DNA from: Parabacteroides johnsonii DSM 18315
Lineage (GTDB): Bacteria > Bacteroidota > Bacteroidia > Bacteroidales > Tannerellaceae
Length of the DNA: 64,000 nucleotides
Direction of reading: 5' to 3'
NCBI RefSeq assembly: GCF_025151045.1
Contig: NZ_CP102285.1
Span: 3,038,001 to 3,102,000, forward strand
Position numbers and translations under genes: made by a program. The notes below the pieces were generated by a model. The model saw nothing but the letters and a program-made list of their open reading frames with translations. It was not told the origin of the DNA and made no database searches. Within the stretch, counting starts at the first letter, position 1. The number at the start of each line of letters is the position of its first letter. This document shows positions 9,391-19,807 of the stretch, piece by piece.

Positions 9391-10236
9391 TCATACGTGT
9401 TTTTCAGCGTGATAAGAGGAACGGACCAGTGGAGCGCTCTCCACCTTTTTGAACCCTTTTTGTAAAGCAATTGATTTATAAGACTCAAACTGTTCGGGCG
9501 TCACATATTCTTTCACCGGAATATTTTTCCGGCTTGGCTGCAAGTATTGCCCGATTGTCAAGACGGAGACGCCGGCAGCCCGCACGTCATCCATTAATTC
9601 GCAAACCTCCTCGACTGTTTCACCCAGGCCTACCATTATACCGGTCTTAGCTACGACGCCTTGTGCGGCTATACGCGCAAGCACGGAGAGGCTTACCTCG
9701 TACTTCGCTGCGCTACGCACCTCGGGACTGATACGGCGAACAGTTTCCATATTATGGGATATTATTTCAGGAGCGGCTGCCACCACTTTATCCACCAGTT
9801 CCAACCGTCCCTGAAAGTCGGGGATTAAGACCTCTACCGTCGTTTCCGGATTGACCGCTTTTATCGTACGGATCGTATCGACCCAATGCTGCGCACCCAA
9901 ATCAGGCAAATCATCCCGGTCGACAGAAGTAATGACCGCATGTTTCAATTTCATCAGCCGGATGCTTTCCGCCACATTCGCAGGTTCCTTCGGGTCCAAC
10001 GGGAGCGGCTTGCCAGTCAACGTATTGCAGAAACGGCAAGAACGCGTACAGATATCTCCCGCAATCATAAAGGTAGCCGTCCCCCTACTCCAGCACTCTC
10101 CCATATTCGGACATTTCCCGCTGGTGCAGATCGTATGTAGGCAGTGGGATTCAACGATGCTTTTTGTTCGTGTGAACTGTTCGTTCCCACCCAGCCGGAT
10201 TTTTAACCAATCCGGCTTTCTCAAATGTTTTGACAT
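9391..10236 (-). CDS. lipA: Lipoyl synthase
   Basis: A 281-residue radical SAM enzyme that inserts two sulfurs into octanoyl-carrier proteins to make the lipoyl cofactor of 2-oxoacid dehydrogenases and the glycine cleavage system. Both iron-sulfur sites are visible: the auxiliary cluster cysteines C37, C42 and C48 (CTSGKCPNMGEC) and the radical SAM triad C63, C67 and C70 (CTRSCRFC). The C-terminal VESAPLVRSSYHAE motif with the cluster-ligating serine is also typical. The length is normal. It starts 6 bases after the dpp4 stop, so translational coupling with that gene is likely although the functions seem unrelated. Confidence 0.97.
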   Translation of the reverse strand: MSKHLRKPDWLKIRLGGNEQFTRTKSIVESHCLHTICTSGKCPNMGECWSRGTATFMIAGDICTRSCRFCNTLTGKPLPLDPKEPANVAESIRLMKLKHAVITSVDRDDLPDLGAQHWVDTIRTIKAVNPETTVEVLIPDFQGRLELVDKVVAAAPEIISHNMETVRRISPEVRSAAKYEVSLSVLARIAAQGVVAKTGIMVGLGETVEEVCELMDDVRAAGVSVLTIGQYLQPSRKNIPVKEYVTPEQFESYKSIALQKGFKKVESAPLVRSSYHAEKHV

Positions 10237-10242
10237 TATAAG

Positions 10243-12417
10243 TTACAAATTATCAAATAAAAAGTTAGACATTCTGGTATACAGATGATAGCGGGTGTTT
10301 CCACCGTAGATGCTATGGTTACGGTCTTTGTAGACCTGCATTTCAAACTGCTTTCCGGCTTGTACCAAGCTTTCGGCATAATCCATTGTCTGCTGGAAAT
10401 GCACATTATCGTCGGCTGTGCCATGAATCAACAACAACTTCCCCTGCAAATCCTTCGCCAGACGGATCGGTGAAGTAGCGGCATAACCTTCAAAATTTTC
10501 TTTTGGCGTACGCATAAAACGTTCCGTATAGACAGAATCGTAATATTTCCAATCAGTAGGAGGTGCAACAGCAATACCGGCTTTAAAAGTTCCGTTGCCA
10601 ACACTCATGGCCATCAGCGTATTGTAGCCACCGAAACTCCATCCCCAGATAGCCATGCGGCTCTTGTCGACAAACGACAATTTACCTAAAGCCTGTGCCG
10701 CTTCCACCTGGTCCCTGGATTCCAGTTCCCCCATCCGCAGATAAGTACACTTACGGAAGGCTTCTCCACGGGCACCTGTACCACGTCCGTCCACACAGAC
10801 CGTAATAATCCCGTTAGCCGCCAGATATTGTTCCCAGTCAAAGCCATATTTATCCAACACCTGCTGGGAGTTCGGACCACTGTATTGGAACATTAGAACC
10901 GGATATTTTTTCGATTCATCAAAGTCGACCGGTTTCACGATCCATGCATTCAGTTCATAATCGGAAGCTGTACGCACTTTGATAAACTCTTTCTTGGCAT
11001 ATGAATAGCCAGCCAGCTTATCGACCAGACGAGCGTTATCCTGAAGGACCCGCAGGACTTTATTCGACTTCGTCTCGTTTACGGTAATTTTGACCGGCGT
11101 ATTCGCATTTGAATATTGATTTACATAATAAGCGAAGTTATCGCTGAATGTTGCATTATTCGTTCCTTCCTGCGTGGAAAGTTTCGTCTTTACTCCTTTC
11201 GCATCGATTTTATATATAGCACGCCGGATCGGACTTTCTTCGGCCGATTCATAGTAGACCGTCTTTGTCGCTTCATCATACCCCAGGAACGCTGTCACAT
11301 CCCAATTGCCCTTCGTCACCTGGCGCTGCATGACACCCGTAGGAGAATACAGATAAATATGCGCATAGCCATCCTGTTCGTTCACATATGAGAAACTGTT
11401 CGCATAGAAATGGATAGAGTTCAACCATTCCGAATCGACATATGCCTTATTTTCGTCACGCAGGATCAAACGGAAAACACCGCTTTTAGGATTCGCATAA
11501 TACATATTGAAAACATTCTGATGACGGTTCAAGGTCATCACAGCCAACTGATCGTCATTATTCGTAAAAACAATCCGCGGAATATAGCTATCCGCCTCTA
11601 CCGGAACTTTCAATTCTTTCGTATCTTTCGTCGCCACGTCATAAGAATGCAACGTAACTTTCGAATTCTTCTCACCGGCCTTCGGATATTTATAATTATA
11701 ATAGCCGGGATATAACCCATCTCCGAACATCTGCATCGAATATTCGGGCACTTCCGATTCGTCGAAACGCACAAAAGCTAGTTGTTCACTGTTCGGCGAC
11801 CAAGCCATCAGGTTCGTTACGGCAAACTCTTCTTCATAGACCCAATCAGTAATACCATTCAGGATTTTATTCAGCTCACCGTCTTTCGTCACCTGGACTT
11901 CCGTATCGTAATCAAATTTACGAATCCATATATTATTGTCACTCACATAAGCGACCATCCTCCCGTCCGGCGAGAATGTCGGAATCATTTGCTTGCCTTT
12001 CGAATCTGAAATCGGTTTCACATAATTACGGCGCACATCGTAGTCATACACATTCGCCTTGAATGAACGGCGATAAATCGGTTCCGTATCGCGCCATACA
12101 AGAATATGGTGTCCGGTGCTGCTGATCGTATATCCGTCGAACTTGTCAAACGTACACTCACGCGCTTTCCCTGTATTGAATAAAGTATCAACCGGATTTC
12201 CAGTACGATAAGAATATTTTATAATCATGTTGCGAGCATCGTTCATCGCCGTATAATGCTCGCCGTCAGGCATAGAACGCATTTCTCCAATATTAGTAAC
12301 CTGGCGGAACTGACCGTCTGTAATTTCTTTTAAATCGACACGTTTGCTCCCATTCTGGGCTGCCAGGCTCCCTACCAGCAGGAACGAAAGTAAAGCACCA
12401 AACCCTAATCGTTTCAT
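10243..12417 (-). CDS. Dipeptidyl peptidase IV, secreted S9B serine peptidase
   Basis: A 724-residue protein with a signal peptide (MKRLGFGALLSFLLVGSLAAQ). The middle is an eight-bladed propeller region of the DPPIV N-terminal type with the conserved WVYEEEF pair of glutamates that grips the substrate amino terminus. The C-terminal alpha/beta hydrolase has the nucleophile S594 in GWSFGGYN, the acid D669 or D670 in GTADDN and the base H701 in DRNH. It removes X-Pro or X-Ala dipeptides from peptides in the periplasm, supporting peptide catabolism. It is the first gene of a unit with lipA. A -7 box lies at 12462-12469. Confidence 0.95.
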   Translation of the reverse strand: MKRLGFGALLSFLLVGSLAAQNGSKRVDLKEITDGQFRQVTNIGEMRSMPDGEHYTAMNDARNMIIKYSYRTGNPVDTLFNTGKARECTFDKFDGYTISSTGHHILVWRDTEPIYRRSFKANVYDYDVRRNYVKPISDSKGKQMIPTFSPDGRMVAYVSDNNIWIRKFDYDTEVQVTKDGELNKILNGITDWVYEEEFAVTNLMAWSPNSEQLAFVRFDESEVPEYSMQMFGDGLYPGYYNYKYPKAGEKNSKVTLHSYDVATKDTKELKVPVEADSYIPRIVFTNNDDQLAVMTLNRHQNVFNMYYANPKSGVFRLILRDENKAYVDSEWLNSIHFYANSFSYVNEQDGYAHIYLYSPTGVMQRQVTKGNWDVTAFLGYDEATKTVYYESAEESPIRRAIYKIDAKGVKTKLSTQEGTNNATFSDNFAYYVNQYSNANTPVKITVNETKSNKVLRVLQDNARLVDKLAGYSYAKKEFIKVRTASDYELNAWIVKPVDFDESKKYPVLMFQYSGPNSQQVLDKYGFDWEQYLAANGIITVCVDGRGTGARGEAFRKCTYLRMGELESRDQVEAAQALGKLSFVDKSRMAIWGWSFGGYNTLMAMSVGNGTFKAGIAVAPPTDWKYYDSVYTERFMRTPKENFEGYAATSPIRLAKDLQGKLLLIHGTADDNVHFQQTMDYAESLVQAGKQFEMQVYKDRNHSIYGGNTRYHLYTRMSNFLFDNL

Positions 12418-12461
12418 GTATGATTCTATTTTTATCTTAATATTTCAGTTAGAACGGATTG

Positions 12462-12469
12462 CAAAGTTA
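12462..12469 (-). promoter_or_regulatory. -7 promoter element for the dipeptidyl peptidase gene
   Basis: The minus strand reads TAACTTTG, matching TAnnTTTG, 45 bases upstream of the ATG. The -33 region is poor. It shares a 192-base divergent region with the radical SAM gene. Confidence 0.45.
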
Positions 12470-12574
12470 CTACATTCTTGCCGTATTTGGCAGAAAATTG
12501 TCAATGATTAAAGGATATTTGTGTAGAACAAAGGCTTCCGGATATCATTTTATCAAATTATTAACCACCGGACA

Positions 12575-12604
12575 TTGCCCTTTAACCATTATAAATTACC
12601 TTTG
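12575..12604 (+). promoter_or_regulatory. Promoter directly abutting the radical SAM start codon
   Basis: A TTG at 12575-12577, then 19 bases, then TACCTTTG at 12597-12604 form a full Bacteroidetes-type promoter. The ATG begins at 12610, about where transcription should begin, so the mRNA may be leaderless or nearly so. Confidence 0.6.
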
Positions 12605-12609
12605 CCCTT

Positions 12610-13566
12610 ATGGAAAACAGCAAACCATATCGTGATTTCGGAGACTTCTTGCGGGAAGTATTCCCTTATAAAGTGCAAAAGATATCGATCAATGCCGGCT
12701 TCACCTGTCCCAACCGTGACGGGACGAAAGGTTTCGGCGGTTGTACCTACTGCAACAACCAAACATTCAGCCCGGAATACTGCCATACCGAAAAAAGCGC
12801 AACGGAACAACTGGAAGCAGGCGTTCGCTTTTTCTCCCGTAAATATCCGGAGATGAAATATCTGGCCTATTTCCAAGCATACACAAACACGTATGACAAA
12901 CTGGATTCATTGATCTCCAAATATGAAGAAGCCCTCGCCTGTCCGGATGTCGTCGGACTGATCGTCGGAACACGCCCGGACTGTATGCCGGACGCGCTAT
13001 TGGATTATTTCTCCACTTTATCCCAAAAGAAGTTCGTGATGATCGAATATGGCCTGGAGAGCACGCTGGACCGCACCTTAACCCGTATCAACCGGGGACA
13101 TACACATGCCGAATCGGAAGAGACCATCCGTCGCACGGCGGCCAGAAACATCTACACGGGAGCCCACTTGATCTTAGGCCTTCCGGGAGAAAGCAGGGAA
13201 GAGATATTGCACCATGCCGACATTCTGTCCGCCCTTCCTCTCACGACGCTGAAGCTCCATCAATTGCAGCTTATCCGAGGTACGCGCATGGCCAGGGAAC
13301 AGGCGGAACATCCTGAACAGTTCCATCTCTACACCGCCGATGAATACATCGACCTGGTCATAGACTTCATAGAACGATTAAACCCCTCTATTGTCGTAGA
13401 GAGGTTCGTATCACAATCCCCAAAAGAGTTGCTGATTGCACCAGATTGGGGACTTAAGAATTTTGAATTTACAGCCAAGGTAAATAAACGTATTTCAGAA
13501 CGAAATGCGCGGCAGGGGCGTCTGCTCAATCCTCCTTCTTCGGAGCCAGTTCTCCCTGGTATGTGA
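12610..13566 (+). CDS. TIGR01212/YhcC-family radical SAM protein
   Basis: A 318-residue radical SAM protein. The cluster cysteines are C33, C45 and C48 in TCPNRDGTKGFGGCTYC, the widely spaced CX11CX2C pattern typical of the YhcC/TIGR01212 group rather than the standard CX3CX2C. The YFQAYTNTYD, GTRPDC and HLILGLPGE segments also match. The family acts in the cytoplasm on an uncertain, possibly tRNA-related, substrate. The gene follows an unusually close promoter. Its last 41 bases overlap the end of the convergent DUF4251 gene. Confidence 0.9.
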   Translation: MENSKPYRDFGDFLREVFPYKVQKISINAGFTCPNRDGTKGFGGCTYCNNQTFSPEYCHTEKSATEQLEAGVRFFSRKYPEMKYLAYFQAYTNTYDKLDSLISKYEEALACPDVVGLIVGTRPDCMPDALLDYFSTLSQKKFVMIEYGLESTLDRTLTRINRGHTHAESEETIRRTAARNIYTGAHLILGLPGESREEILHHADILSALPLTTLKLHQLQLIRGTRMAREQAEHPEQFHLYTADEYIDLVIDFIERLNPSIVVERFVSQSPKELLIAPDWGLKNFEFTAKVNKRISERNARQGRLLNPPSSEPVLPGM

Positions 13567-14023
13567 TATTCTGCCTATTAGTCGGCGTTACGCTTATGAT
13601 CGCGGAACCATTTGAAAATACTTGCATATTGAAACGGAAAGTATCTTCTTTGGTACGGGCTACGAATTTAATTCGAGCGGTCCCCTTCTTATCGAAGGTT
13701 GATTGATAATCGGTAATTGATTCTTCAAAACGCATCCCATCGCCTCCACCATACGGCAAAGAATATGCCCTGCCGAAATAAGGCAGATAAGAAATCGCCG
13801 AGTCACCGCGCATTTCAAGAGAATAAGGAGTCGTCAGATTAACCGTACGTCCTCCCATTGGCAACGCCCGGTCCACCTCGATCGTAAACCGGCCGTTTTC
13901 TATCATTTCTTTTATCTCTTTTGCTTTCTGTTCCTTCCTCTCTTTCTTACTTTGAGAATAAAGGGATTGCCCCCCCAAAAAAAGGACAATCCCCACAAAA
14001 AAGAATAACCTAATGTTCCTCAT
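13526..14023 (-). CDS. DUF4251 family secreted protein
   Basis: A 165-residue protein with an N-terminal signal peptide (MRNIRLFFFVGIVLFLGGQSLYSQ), a lysine- and glutamate-rich stretch (KKERKEQKAKEIKEMI) and a compact beta-rich domain containing YLPYFGRAYSLPYGGGDGMRFEE, which I recognise as DUF4251 of Bacteroidetes. The role is unknown; it should be periplasmic or membrane-associated. The 3' end overlaps that of the radical SAM gene by 41 bases, so the two genes are read toward each other without a terminator between them. Confidence 0.85.
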   Translation of the reverse strand: MRNIRLFFFVGIVLFLGGQSLYSQSKKERKEQKAKEIKEMIENGRFTIEVDRALPMGGRTVNLTTPYSLEMRGDSAISYLPYFGRAYSLPYGGGDGMRFEESITDYQSTFDKKGTARIKFVARTKEDTFRFNMQVFSNGSAIISVTPTNRQNITYQGELAPKKED

Positions 14024-14167
14024 ATAACCTTAAATAACTAAACACTATTATTTGCCTATGTATATATAAGACAATTCAAAGCCTTAAAAGGTTTATTCGT
14101 TTATCATTAAATTACCTTAAAAACAAAGACTTAATCACTATCTGATTTCAAACATTAACTTCCTGCA

Positions 14168-14199
14168 TTTGTATATGTCCCTTAACTTTACTTTATTTG
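14168..14199 (+). promoter_or_regulatory. Candidate promoter for the calcium P-type ATPase
   Basis: TTTG at 14168-14171, a 20-base spacer, and TTTATTTG at 14192-14199 (7 of 8 to TAnnTTTG) lie 34 bases before the ATG. This is the best candidate in the 210-base gap; the rest of the gap shows nothing recognisable. Confidence 0.35.
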
Positions 14200-14233
14200 T
14201 CCCTTCAATTTTCTGAAACAGATTAATAAATTT

Positions 14234-16915
14234 ATGGAGAAAAAACATCAGTATCAAGGATTAACCAAACAAGAAGTAGAAGAAAGCAGGCGCCTTCACG
14301 GCGAAAATATCCTCACTCCTCCAGAGAAAGCCTCTCTATGGAGCCAATTTCTTGAAAAGTTCAACGACCCGATTATCAAAATCCTATTGGTGGCATGGTT
14401 CTTATCCATGATTATCGCCGGCGTACATTGTTGGGGACCGGAGGCTAAAGGCTTCAGCGCTTTCCTCGAACCGATCGGCATATTCTTTGCCATCATGTTG
14501 GCTTCTTGCGTCGGCTTCTTTTTCGAAGTCAAAGCAAACAGAGCATTCGACGTTTTGAATACAGTCAATGATGATATTTTCGTGAAGGTGATCCGCGAAG
14601 GGAATATCTGCCAGATTCCGCGAAAAGAGGTGGTCGTCGGCGATATAGTCGTACTTGAAACGGGAGAAGAGGTCCCGGCCGACGGACATCTATTGGAAGC
14701 GATCTCCCTCCAGATCAACGAATCGACATTGACCGGCGAACCGATCATCAGCAAGACGACCAACGAAGCGGACTTCGATGAAGAAGCGACCTATCCGTCT
14801 AATGTTGTCATGCGCGGAACGACTGTTGTCGACGGACACGGCGTTATGGCGGTGGAGAAAGTCGGTGATGAAACCGGATACGGGAAAGTGTATGAAGGCT
14901 CGCAGATAGAAAACAATATCGACACACCGTTGCAGATGCAGCTGGCAGGGCTGGCAAAAGTAATCAGTAAGGCCGGCTATGCGATTGCCGCCATCACTTT
15001 TATCGCACTGCTGACAAAAGTATTACTGTCTTCAGCCGGAATGCCGGTCATGGACCTGATCTCGCATATTTTGAATATCTTTATGGTAGCCGTCACGTTG
15101 ATCGTCGTATCCGTACCGGAAGGTTTGCCGATGAGCGTAACCCTCAGCCTTGCACTCAGTATGAACCGTATGCTGAAAACAAACAATCTGGTCCGCAAAA
15201 TGCATGCCTGCGAAACAATGGGGGCTACCACTGTTATCTGTACCGATAAGACCGGAACACTCACACAGAACCAAATGCAGGTATATCAGACAAACTTTTA
15301 TAACCTGAAAGACCAGCAATTAGGAGACGACTGCCTGAGCGTGCTGATAAAAGAAGGAATATCGGTCAACTCAACCGCCTTCCTCGATTTCTCCGAAGAA
15401 AAGATAAAAACATTAGGGAACCCGACAGAAGCAGCCTTGCTGCTATGGTTGAACAGCCAACATCAGAATTACCTGGAAATAAGAGAAAATGACCGGATAC
15501 TGGACCAATTGACATTCTCCACCGAACGGAAATATATGGCAACAGTCGTACAATCATCCTTATTGGGCAAACGCGTGCTGTATGTCAAAGGTGCTCCGGA
15601 AATCGTACTGGCGAACAGCAATCGGGTGGCTATCGACGGCACCTACAAACCGGTAGAAGAATGCAAAGCCGGTATCGAAAAGCAACTGTTGGACTATCAG
15701 AACCAAGCTATGCGTACGTTGGGATTCGCCTATCAGATACTGGAAGACGGGCAGGATGCCGCATTTTTCGTGAACGGACGGCTGCACAAGACGGACCTTA
15801 CTTATTTAGGTATCGTCGCTATTTCCGACCCTGTTCGTGCTGATGTTCCGGCTGCTGTCCAAAGTTGCCTTGATGCCGGCATCGACATCAAGATCGTGAC
15901 CGGCGACACTCCGGGAACGGCTAAAGAGATCGGACGACAGATCGGAACCTGGAAGACCGGAGACACCGAACGCAACATCATCACCGGCCCAGGCTTCGAA
16001 GCCTTGACTGACGAAGAAGCGCTGGATCGTGTGCTCGACTTGAAGATCATGTGCCGCGCCCGACCGACTGACAAACAACGCCTAGTACAATTGTTGCAAC
16101 AAAAAGGAGCCGTAGTGGCCGTCACAGGCGACGGTACCAATGACGCCCCGGCCCTGAAAGCCGCACAGGTCGGACTATCTATGGGAGACGGAACCTCCGT
16201 GGCAAAAGAGGCAAGCGACATCACGATCATAGACAACTCGTTCAGCAGCATTACCCGGGCGGTAATGTGGGGACGTTCACTGTACCGGAACATCCAGAAA
16301 TTCTTGTTGTTCCAGTTGACGATCAATGTGGCGGCCTGCCTGATCGTCTTGTTGGGGTCTTTATTGGGGACCGAATCCCCGCTTACGATCACCCAGATGC
16401 TTTGGGTGAACCTGATTATGGATACATTTGCCGCCGGAGCACTGGCTTCACTACCACCTAACGAACGGGTGATGAAAGACAAACCTCGCCGGAGCGGTAA
16501 GAACGGCGACTTTATCATTACCCGCCCGATGGCTTACAATATTTTCGGTGTCGGTCTCGCATTTGTAATCGTTTTGATGGGATTGTTGCTTCACTTCCAT
16601 GCACAGGACGGACTGACGCCGCACGACCTATCTTGGTTCTTCAGTTTCTTCGTGATGCTTCAGTTCTGGAATATGTTCAATGCAAAAGCGTTTATGGAAG
16701 GCCGCTCGGCATTCGCCAACCTGAAAGGGTGCAAGAGTTTCTTGATGGTGGCCTTGCTCATTATCATAGGGCAATATCTGATCGTCACGTTCGGCGGCGA
16801 GATGTTCAGTGTCGTCCCGTTATCCTGGAAAGACTGGGGAATCATTATCGGCTCGACTTCTCTGGTTCTCTGGATCGGAGAGATAGGTCGGTTAATCGAA
16901 AGATGGAGAAAATAA
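14234..16915 (+). CDS. Calcium-translocating P-type ATPase, PMCA-like
   Basis: An 893-residue P2-type ATPase. It has an N-terminal cation-ATPase segment (GLTKQEVEESRRLHGENIL), actuator TGEP motif, membrane helix 4 with VPEGLPMS, the phosphorylated aspartate D338 in CTDKTGTLTQ, a KGAPE nucleotide-binding motif and the hinge TGDGTNDAPALK near residues 632-643, followed by four C-terminal helices. The pattern fits the bacterial PMCA-type calcium exporter family, which pumps Ca2+ out of the cytoplasm using ATP; the related Na/K-type cannot be excluded from sequence alone. It is monocistronic, ending at a hairpin shared with enolase. Confidence 0.92.
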   Translation: MEKKHQYQGLTKQEVEESRRLHGENILTPPEKASLWSQFLEKFNDPIIKILLVAWFLSMIIAGVHCWGPEAKGFSAFLEPIGIFFAIMLASCVGFFFEVKANRAFDVLNTVNDDIFVKVIREGNICQIPRKEVVVGDIVVLETGEEVPADGHLLEAISLQINESTLTGEPIISKTTNEADFDEEATYPSNVVMRGTTVVDGHGVMAVEKVGDETGYGKVYEGSQIENNIDTPLQMQLAGLAKVISKAGYAIAAITFIALLTKVLLSSAGMPVMDLISHILNIFMVAVTLIVVSVPEGLPMSVTLSLALSMNRMLKTNNLVRKMHACETMGATTVICTDKTGTLTQNQMQVYQTNFYNLKDQQLGDDCLSVLIKEGISVNSTAFLDFSEEKIKTLGNPTEAALLLWLNSQHQNYLEIRENDRILDQLTFSTERKYMATVVQSSLLGKRVLYVKGAPEIVLANSNRVAIDGTYKPVEECKAGIEKQLLDYQNQAMRTLGFAYQILEDGQDAAFFVNGRLHKTDLTYLGIVAISDPVRADVPAAVQSCLDAGIDIKIVTGDTPGTAKEIGRQIGTWKTGDTERNIITGPGFEALTDEEALDRVLDLKIMCRARPTDKQRLVQLLQQKGAVVAVTGDGTNDAPALKAAQVGLSMGDGTSVAKEASDITIIDNSFSSITRAVMWGRSLYRNIQKFLLFQLTINVAACLIVLLGSLLGTESPLTITQMLWVNLIMDTFAAGALASLPPNERVMKDKPRRSGKNGDFIITRPMAYNIFGVGLAFVIVLMGLLLHFHAQDGLTPHDLSWFFSFFVMLQFWNMFNAKAFMEGRSAFANLKGCKSFLMVALLIIIGQYLIVTFGGEMFSVVPLSWKDWGIIIGSTSLVLWIGEIGRLIERWRK

Positions 16916-16922
16916 ATAAAAA

Positions 16923-16957
16923 AAGAGGGTTGCGCCAAAAACTGACGCAACCCTCTT
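16923..16957. terminator. Bidirectional rho-independent terminator between ATPase and enolase genes
   Basis: Twelve-base perfect arms (16923-16934 and 16946-16957) enclose an 11-base loop, with an A-tract on the left side that becomes a T-tract for the enolase transcript on the minus strand. It sits between two convergent genes. Confidence 0.8.
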
Positions 16958-16987
16958 CACTTACATCTAAATCATTAACGGAGATTC

Positions 16988-18289
<1,302 letters not shown>

Positions 18290-18301
18290 TTATCTTTCGT
18301 A

Positions 18302-18309
18302 CAAATATA
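18302..18309 (-). promoter_or_regulatory. -7 promoter element for enolase
   Basis: The minus strand reads TATATTTG, an exact TAnnTTTG match, 31 bases upstream of the enolase ATG. No clear -33 TTG is found. The rest of the 288-base gap up to the Rpn gene shows no gene I can support. Confidence 0.45.
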
Positions 18310-18507
18310 ACAAAAGAGGACGAAGCTTTGTTGGGGAAAGGGGATCAATATTGTCTATCGCCCCATTTACAACGACATCGACAATTCGATCCGATATCCT
18401 AAAGCGTTCATAATGCGATAGAATGTTTATACATAACGAATCCCAAAAGGAAATGCCACCTCCCCTACTTTTTCCGAACAAAACTTTCCGGCTTTCAGAT
18501 AAACGAT

Positions 18508-18515
18508 TATCTTTG
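18508..18515 (+). promoter_or_regulatory. -7 promoter element for the Rpn-family gene
   Basis: TATCTTTG matches TAnnTTTG and lies 44 bases before the ATG at 18560. A short inverted repeat, CTATCC at 18521-18526 and GGATAG at 18533-18538, falls in the expected leader. Confidence 0.5.
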
Positions 18516-18559
18516 TTACACTATCCGGCATTGGATAGCGACCTAAAACCTGTCAAACT

Positions 18560-19459
18560 ATGAAATCAGACATGTTTATTGATCCGAAATCGGATTACGC
18601 GTTTAAAAGGTTTTTCGGTACTGTGTCGAACAAGGAGCTTACAATCGGCTTCTTGAACAGCCTGCTTAACAAGGGTATCAAAGATATCATATTCCACAAC
18701 GTGGAAATGCAAGGCAACAATACTGATAGCAGGAAAGCTGTATTCGATTTGTTTTGTGAAGGATCGGATGGGGAGCTTTTCATTGTCGAAATCCAGAAAA
18801 AGAGACAAAAGTACTTCTCCGACCGTGTACTTTACTACGCTTCGTTTGTTATACAAATGCAGGCTGATATAGAAAGCGAGAAGTTCCGGTTGGCAAAGGA
18901 GGAGGAGAGAAGACGGTGGAACTATCATATCAACAAAGTGTATGTAGTCTGCTTTTTGGACTTCCGGCTCGATACGCGCTACACTGACAAATATCGTTGG
19001 GATGTCGTGCGCATGGACCGTGAACTGAAAATTCCGTTCAGCGAAACACTGAATGAGATCTACTTGGAGCTTCCAAAGTTCAACTTGAACTTTGAGGAAT
19101 GCGATACGTTTTACAAAAAGTTTTTATACACGATGAACAACATAGACATTATGGGACAGTTATCAAAAGAAACAATACAAAACGACAAACTCCTGCGAAA
19201 ACTCAAAAGCGCTATCGAACTACAACGCATGAGCGCTAAAGAACGCTTAGCATACGAACTAAGTATTGCAGCCGAACGCGACCTGGCTGCCTGCATGGCT
19301 ACAAGTTTTGAGGAGGGGGAGGAAAAAGGGATGGCTAAAGGCATCGCCGAAGGAATGCGCAAAATCATCCTGAACATGAAGCAGGCAGGTATGGATCTTG
19401 CCACCATAGCCAAGACAGCCGGACTACCGGAAAAAGAGGTGGAGGCGCTATTGAAATGA
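18560..19459 (+). CDS. Rpn family PD-(D/E)XK nuclease (recombination-promoting nuclease/putative transposase)
   Basis: A 299-residue protein. The opening FIDPKSDYAFKRFFG is the hallmark of the Rpn/YhgA-like family, and the nuclease core appears as D63 with E77 and Q79 (VFDLFCEGSDGELFIVEIQKK), matching the D-x(n)-E-x-Q/K pattern. The C-terminal 50 residues hold a GMAKGIAEGMRK glycine-alternating segment seen in many relatives. Members cut DNA and stimulate RecA-independent recombination, and occur in many dispersed copies in Bacteroidales. This copy is solitary, with its own promoter and terminator and no flanking transposon ends that I can see. Confidence 0.88.
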   Translation: MKSDMFIDPKSDYAFKRFFGTVSNKELTIGFLNSLLNKGIKDIIFHNVEMQGNNTDSRKAVFDLFCEGSDGELFIVEIQKKRQKYFSDRVLYYASFVIQMQADIESEKFRLAKEEERRRWNYHINKVYVVCFLDFRLDTRYTDKYRWDVVRMDRELKIPFSETLNEIYLELPKFNLNFEECDTFYKKFLYTMNNIDIMGQLSKETIQNDKLLRKLKSAIELQRMSAKERLAYELSIAAERDLAACMATSFEEGEEKGMAKGIAEGMRKIILNMKQAGMDLATIAKTAGLPEKEVEALLK

Positions 19460-19507
19460 ATTACAGCCTTGAAGGATCAAGATGAACTGCAACGTAATAA
19501 TATAACG

Positions 19508-19547
19508 AAGCCCTTGCAACCAAACGATTGCAGGGGCTTGTTTTTTT
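19508..19547 (+). terminator. Rho-independent terminator of the Rpn-family gene
   Basis: Twelve-base arms (19508-19519 and 19528-19539), one G-U pair, an eight-base loop and a following T-run to 19547. Confidence 0.85.
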
Positions 19548-19807
19548 GTCTGCCTCCGGTCTTCACAGAGGGAAGGACAGAAGAACTTTTTATAATTTCA
19601 TTAACTTTAGTATTAATATTCACCGCTTGTTCCCCCTCGCGAGGTAATTGGCCGCTCCCAAGTAACGGCTGCAAGGCCAGCTATCCGGGAAATACCGCAC
19701 GGTGATATTTAGAATTATTTGATTATAAAATGTCATATGTCTCTGTAGGGGCGGGATTCTACTCCGCCCTTACGATAGACAACAGTATTGTTTTTTAGTA
19801 TCAATCG
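19548..19807. other. Gene-poor gap between Rpn terminator and DUF6383 gene
   Basis: This stretch has no convincing gene. It contains a GC-rich palindrome (19745-19773) embedded in AT-rich DNA and nothing else I recognise. Confidence 0.5.
19745..19773. repeat. GC-rich palindrome resembling a dispersed intergenic repeat
   Basis: GTAGGGGCGG and CCGCCCTTAC pair over ten positions (one G-U) around a nine-base loop. The GC core stands out from its AT-rich surroundings. Similar GGGGCGG/CCGCCC palindromes are, to my knowledge, scattered between Bacteroidales genes. It could also slow transcription leaving the DUF6383 gene, which ends 35 bases away on the minus strand, but there is no T-run. Confidence 0.4.

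Noticed and set aside
9330-9488. N-terminal extension of the membrane Nudix-like protein
   Set aside because: It overlaps the coding end of lipA and has no signal or family character; ATG at 9329 directly precedes the first membrane helix.
15802-16518. Long open frame antisense to the P-type ATPase
   Set aside because: It is a shadow of the ATPase reading frame, which has all expected motifs; no independent promoter or family match.
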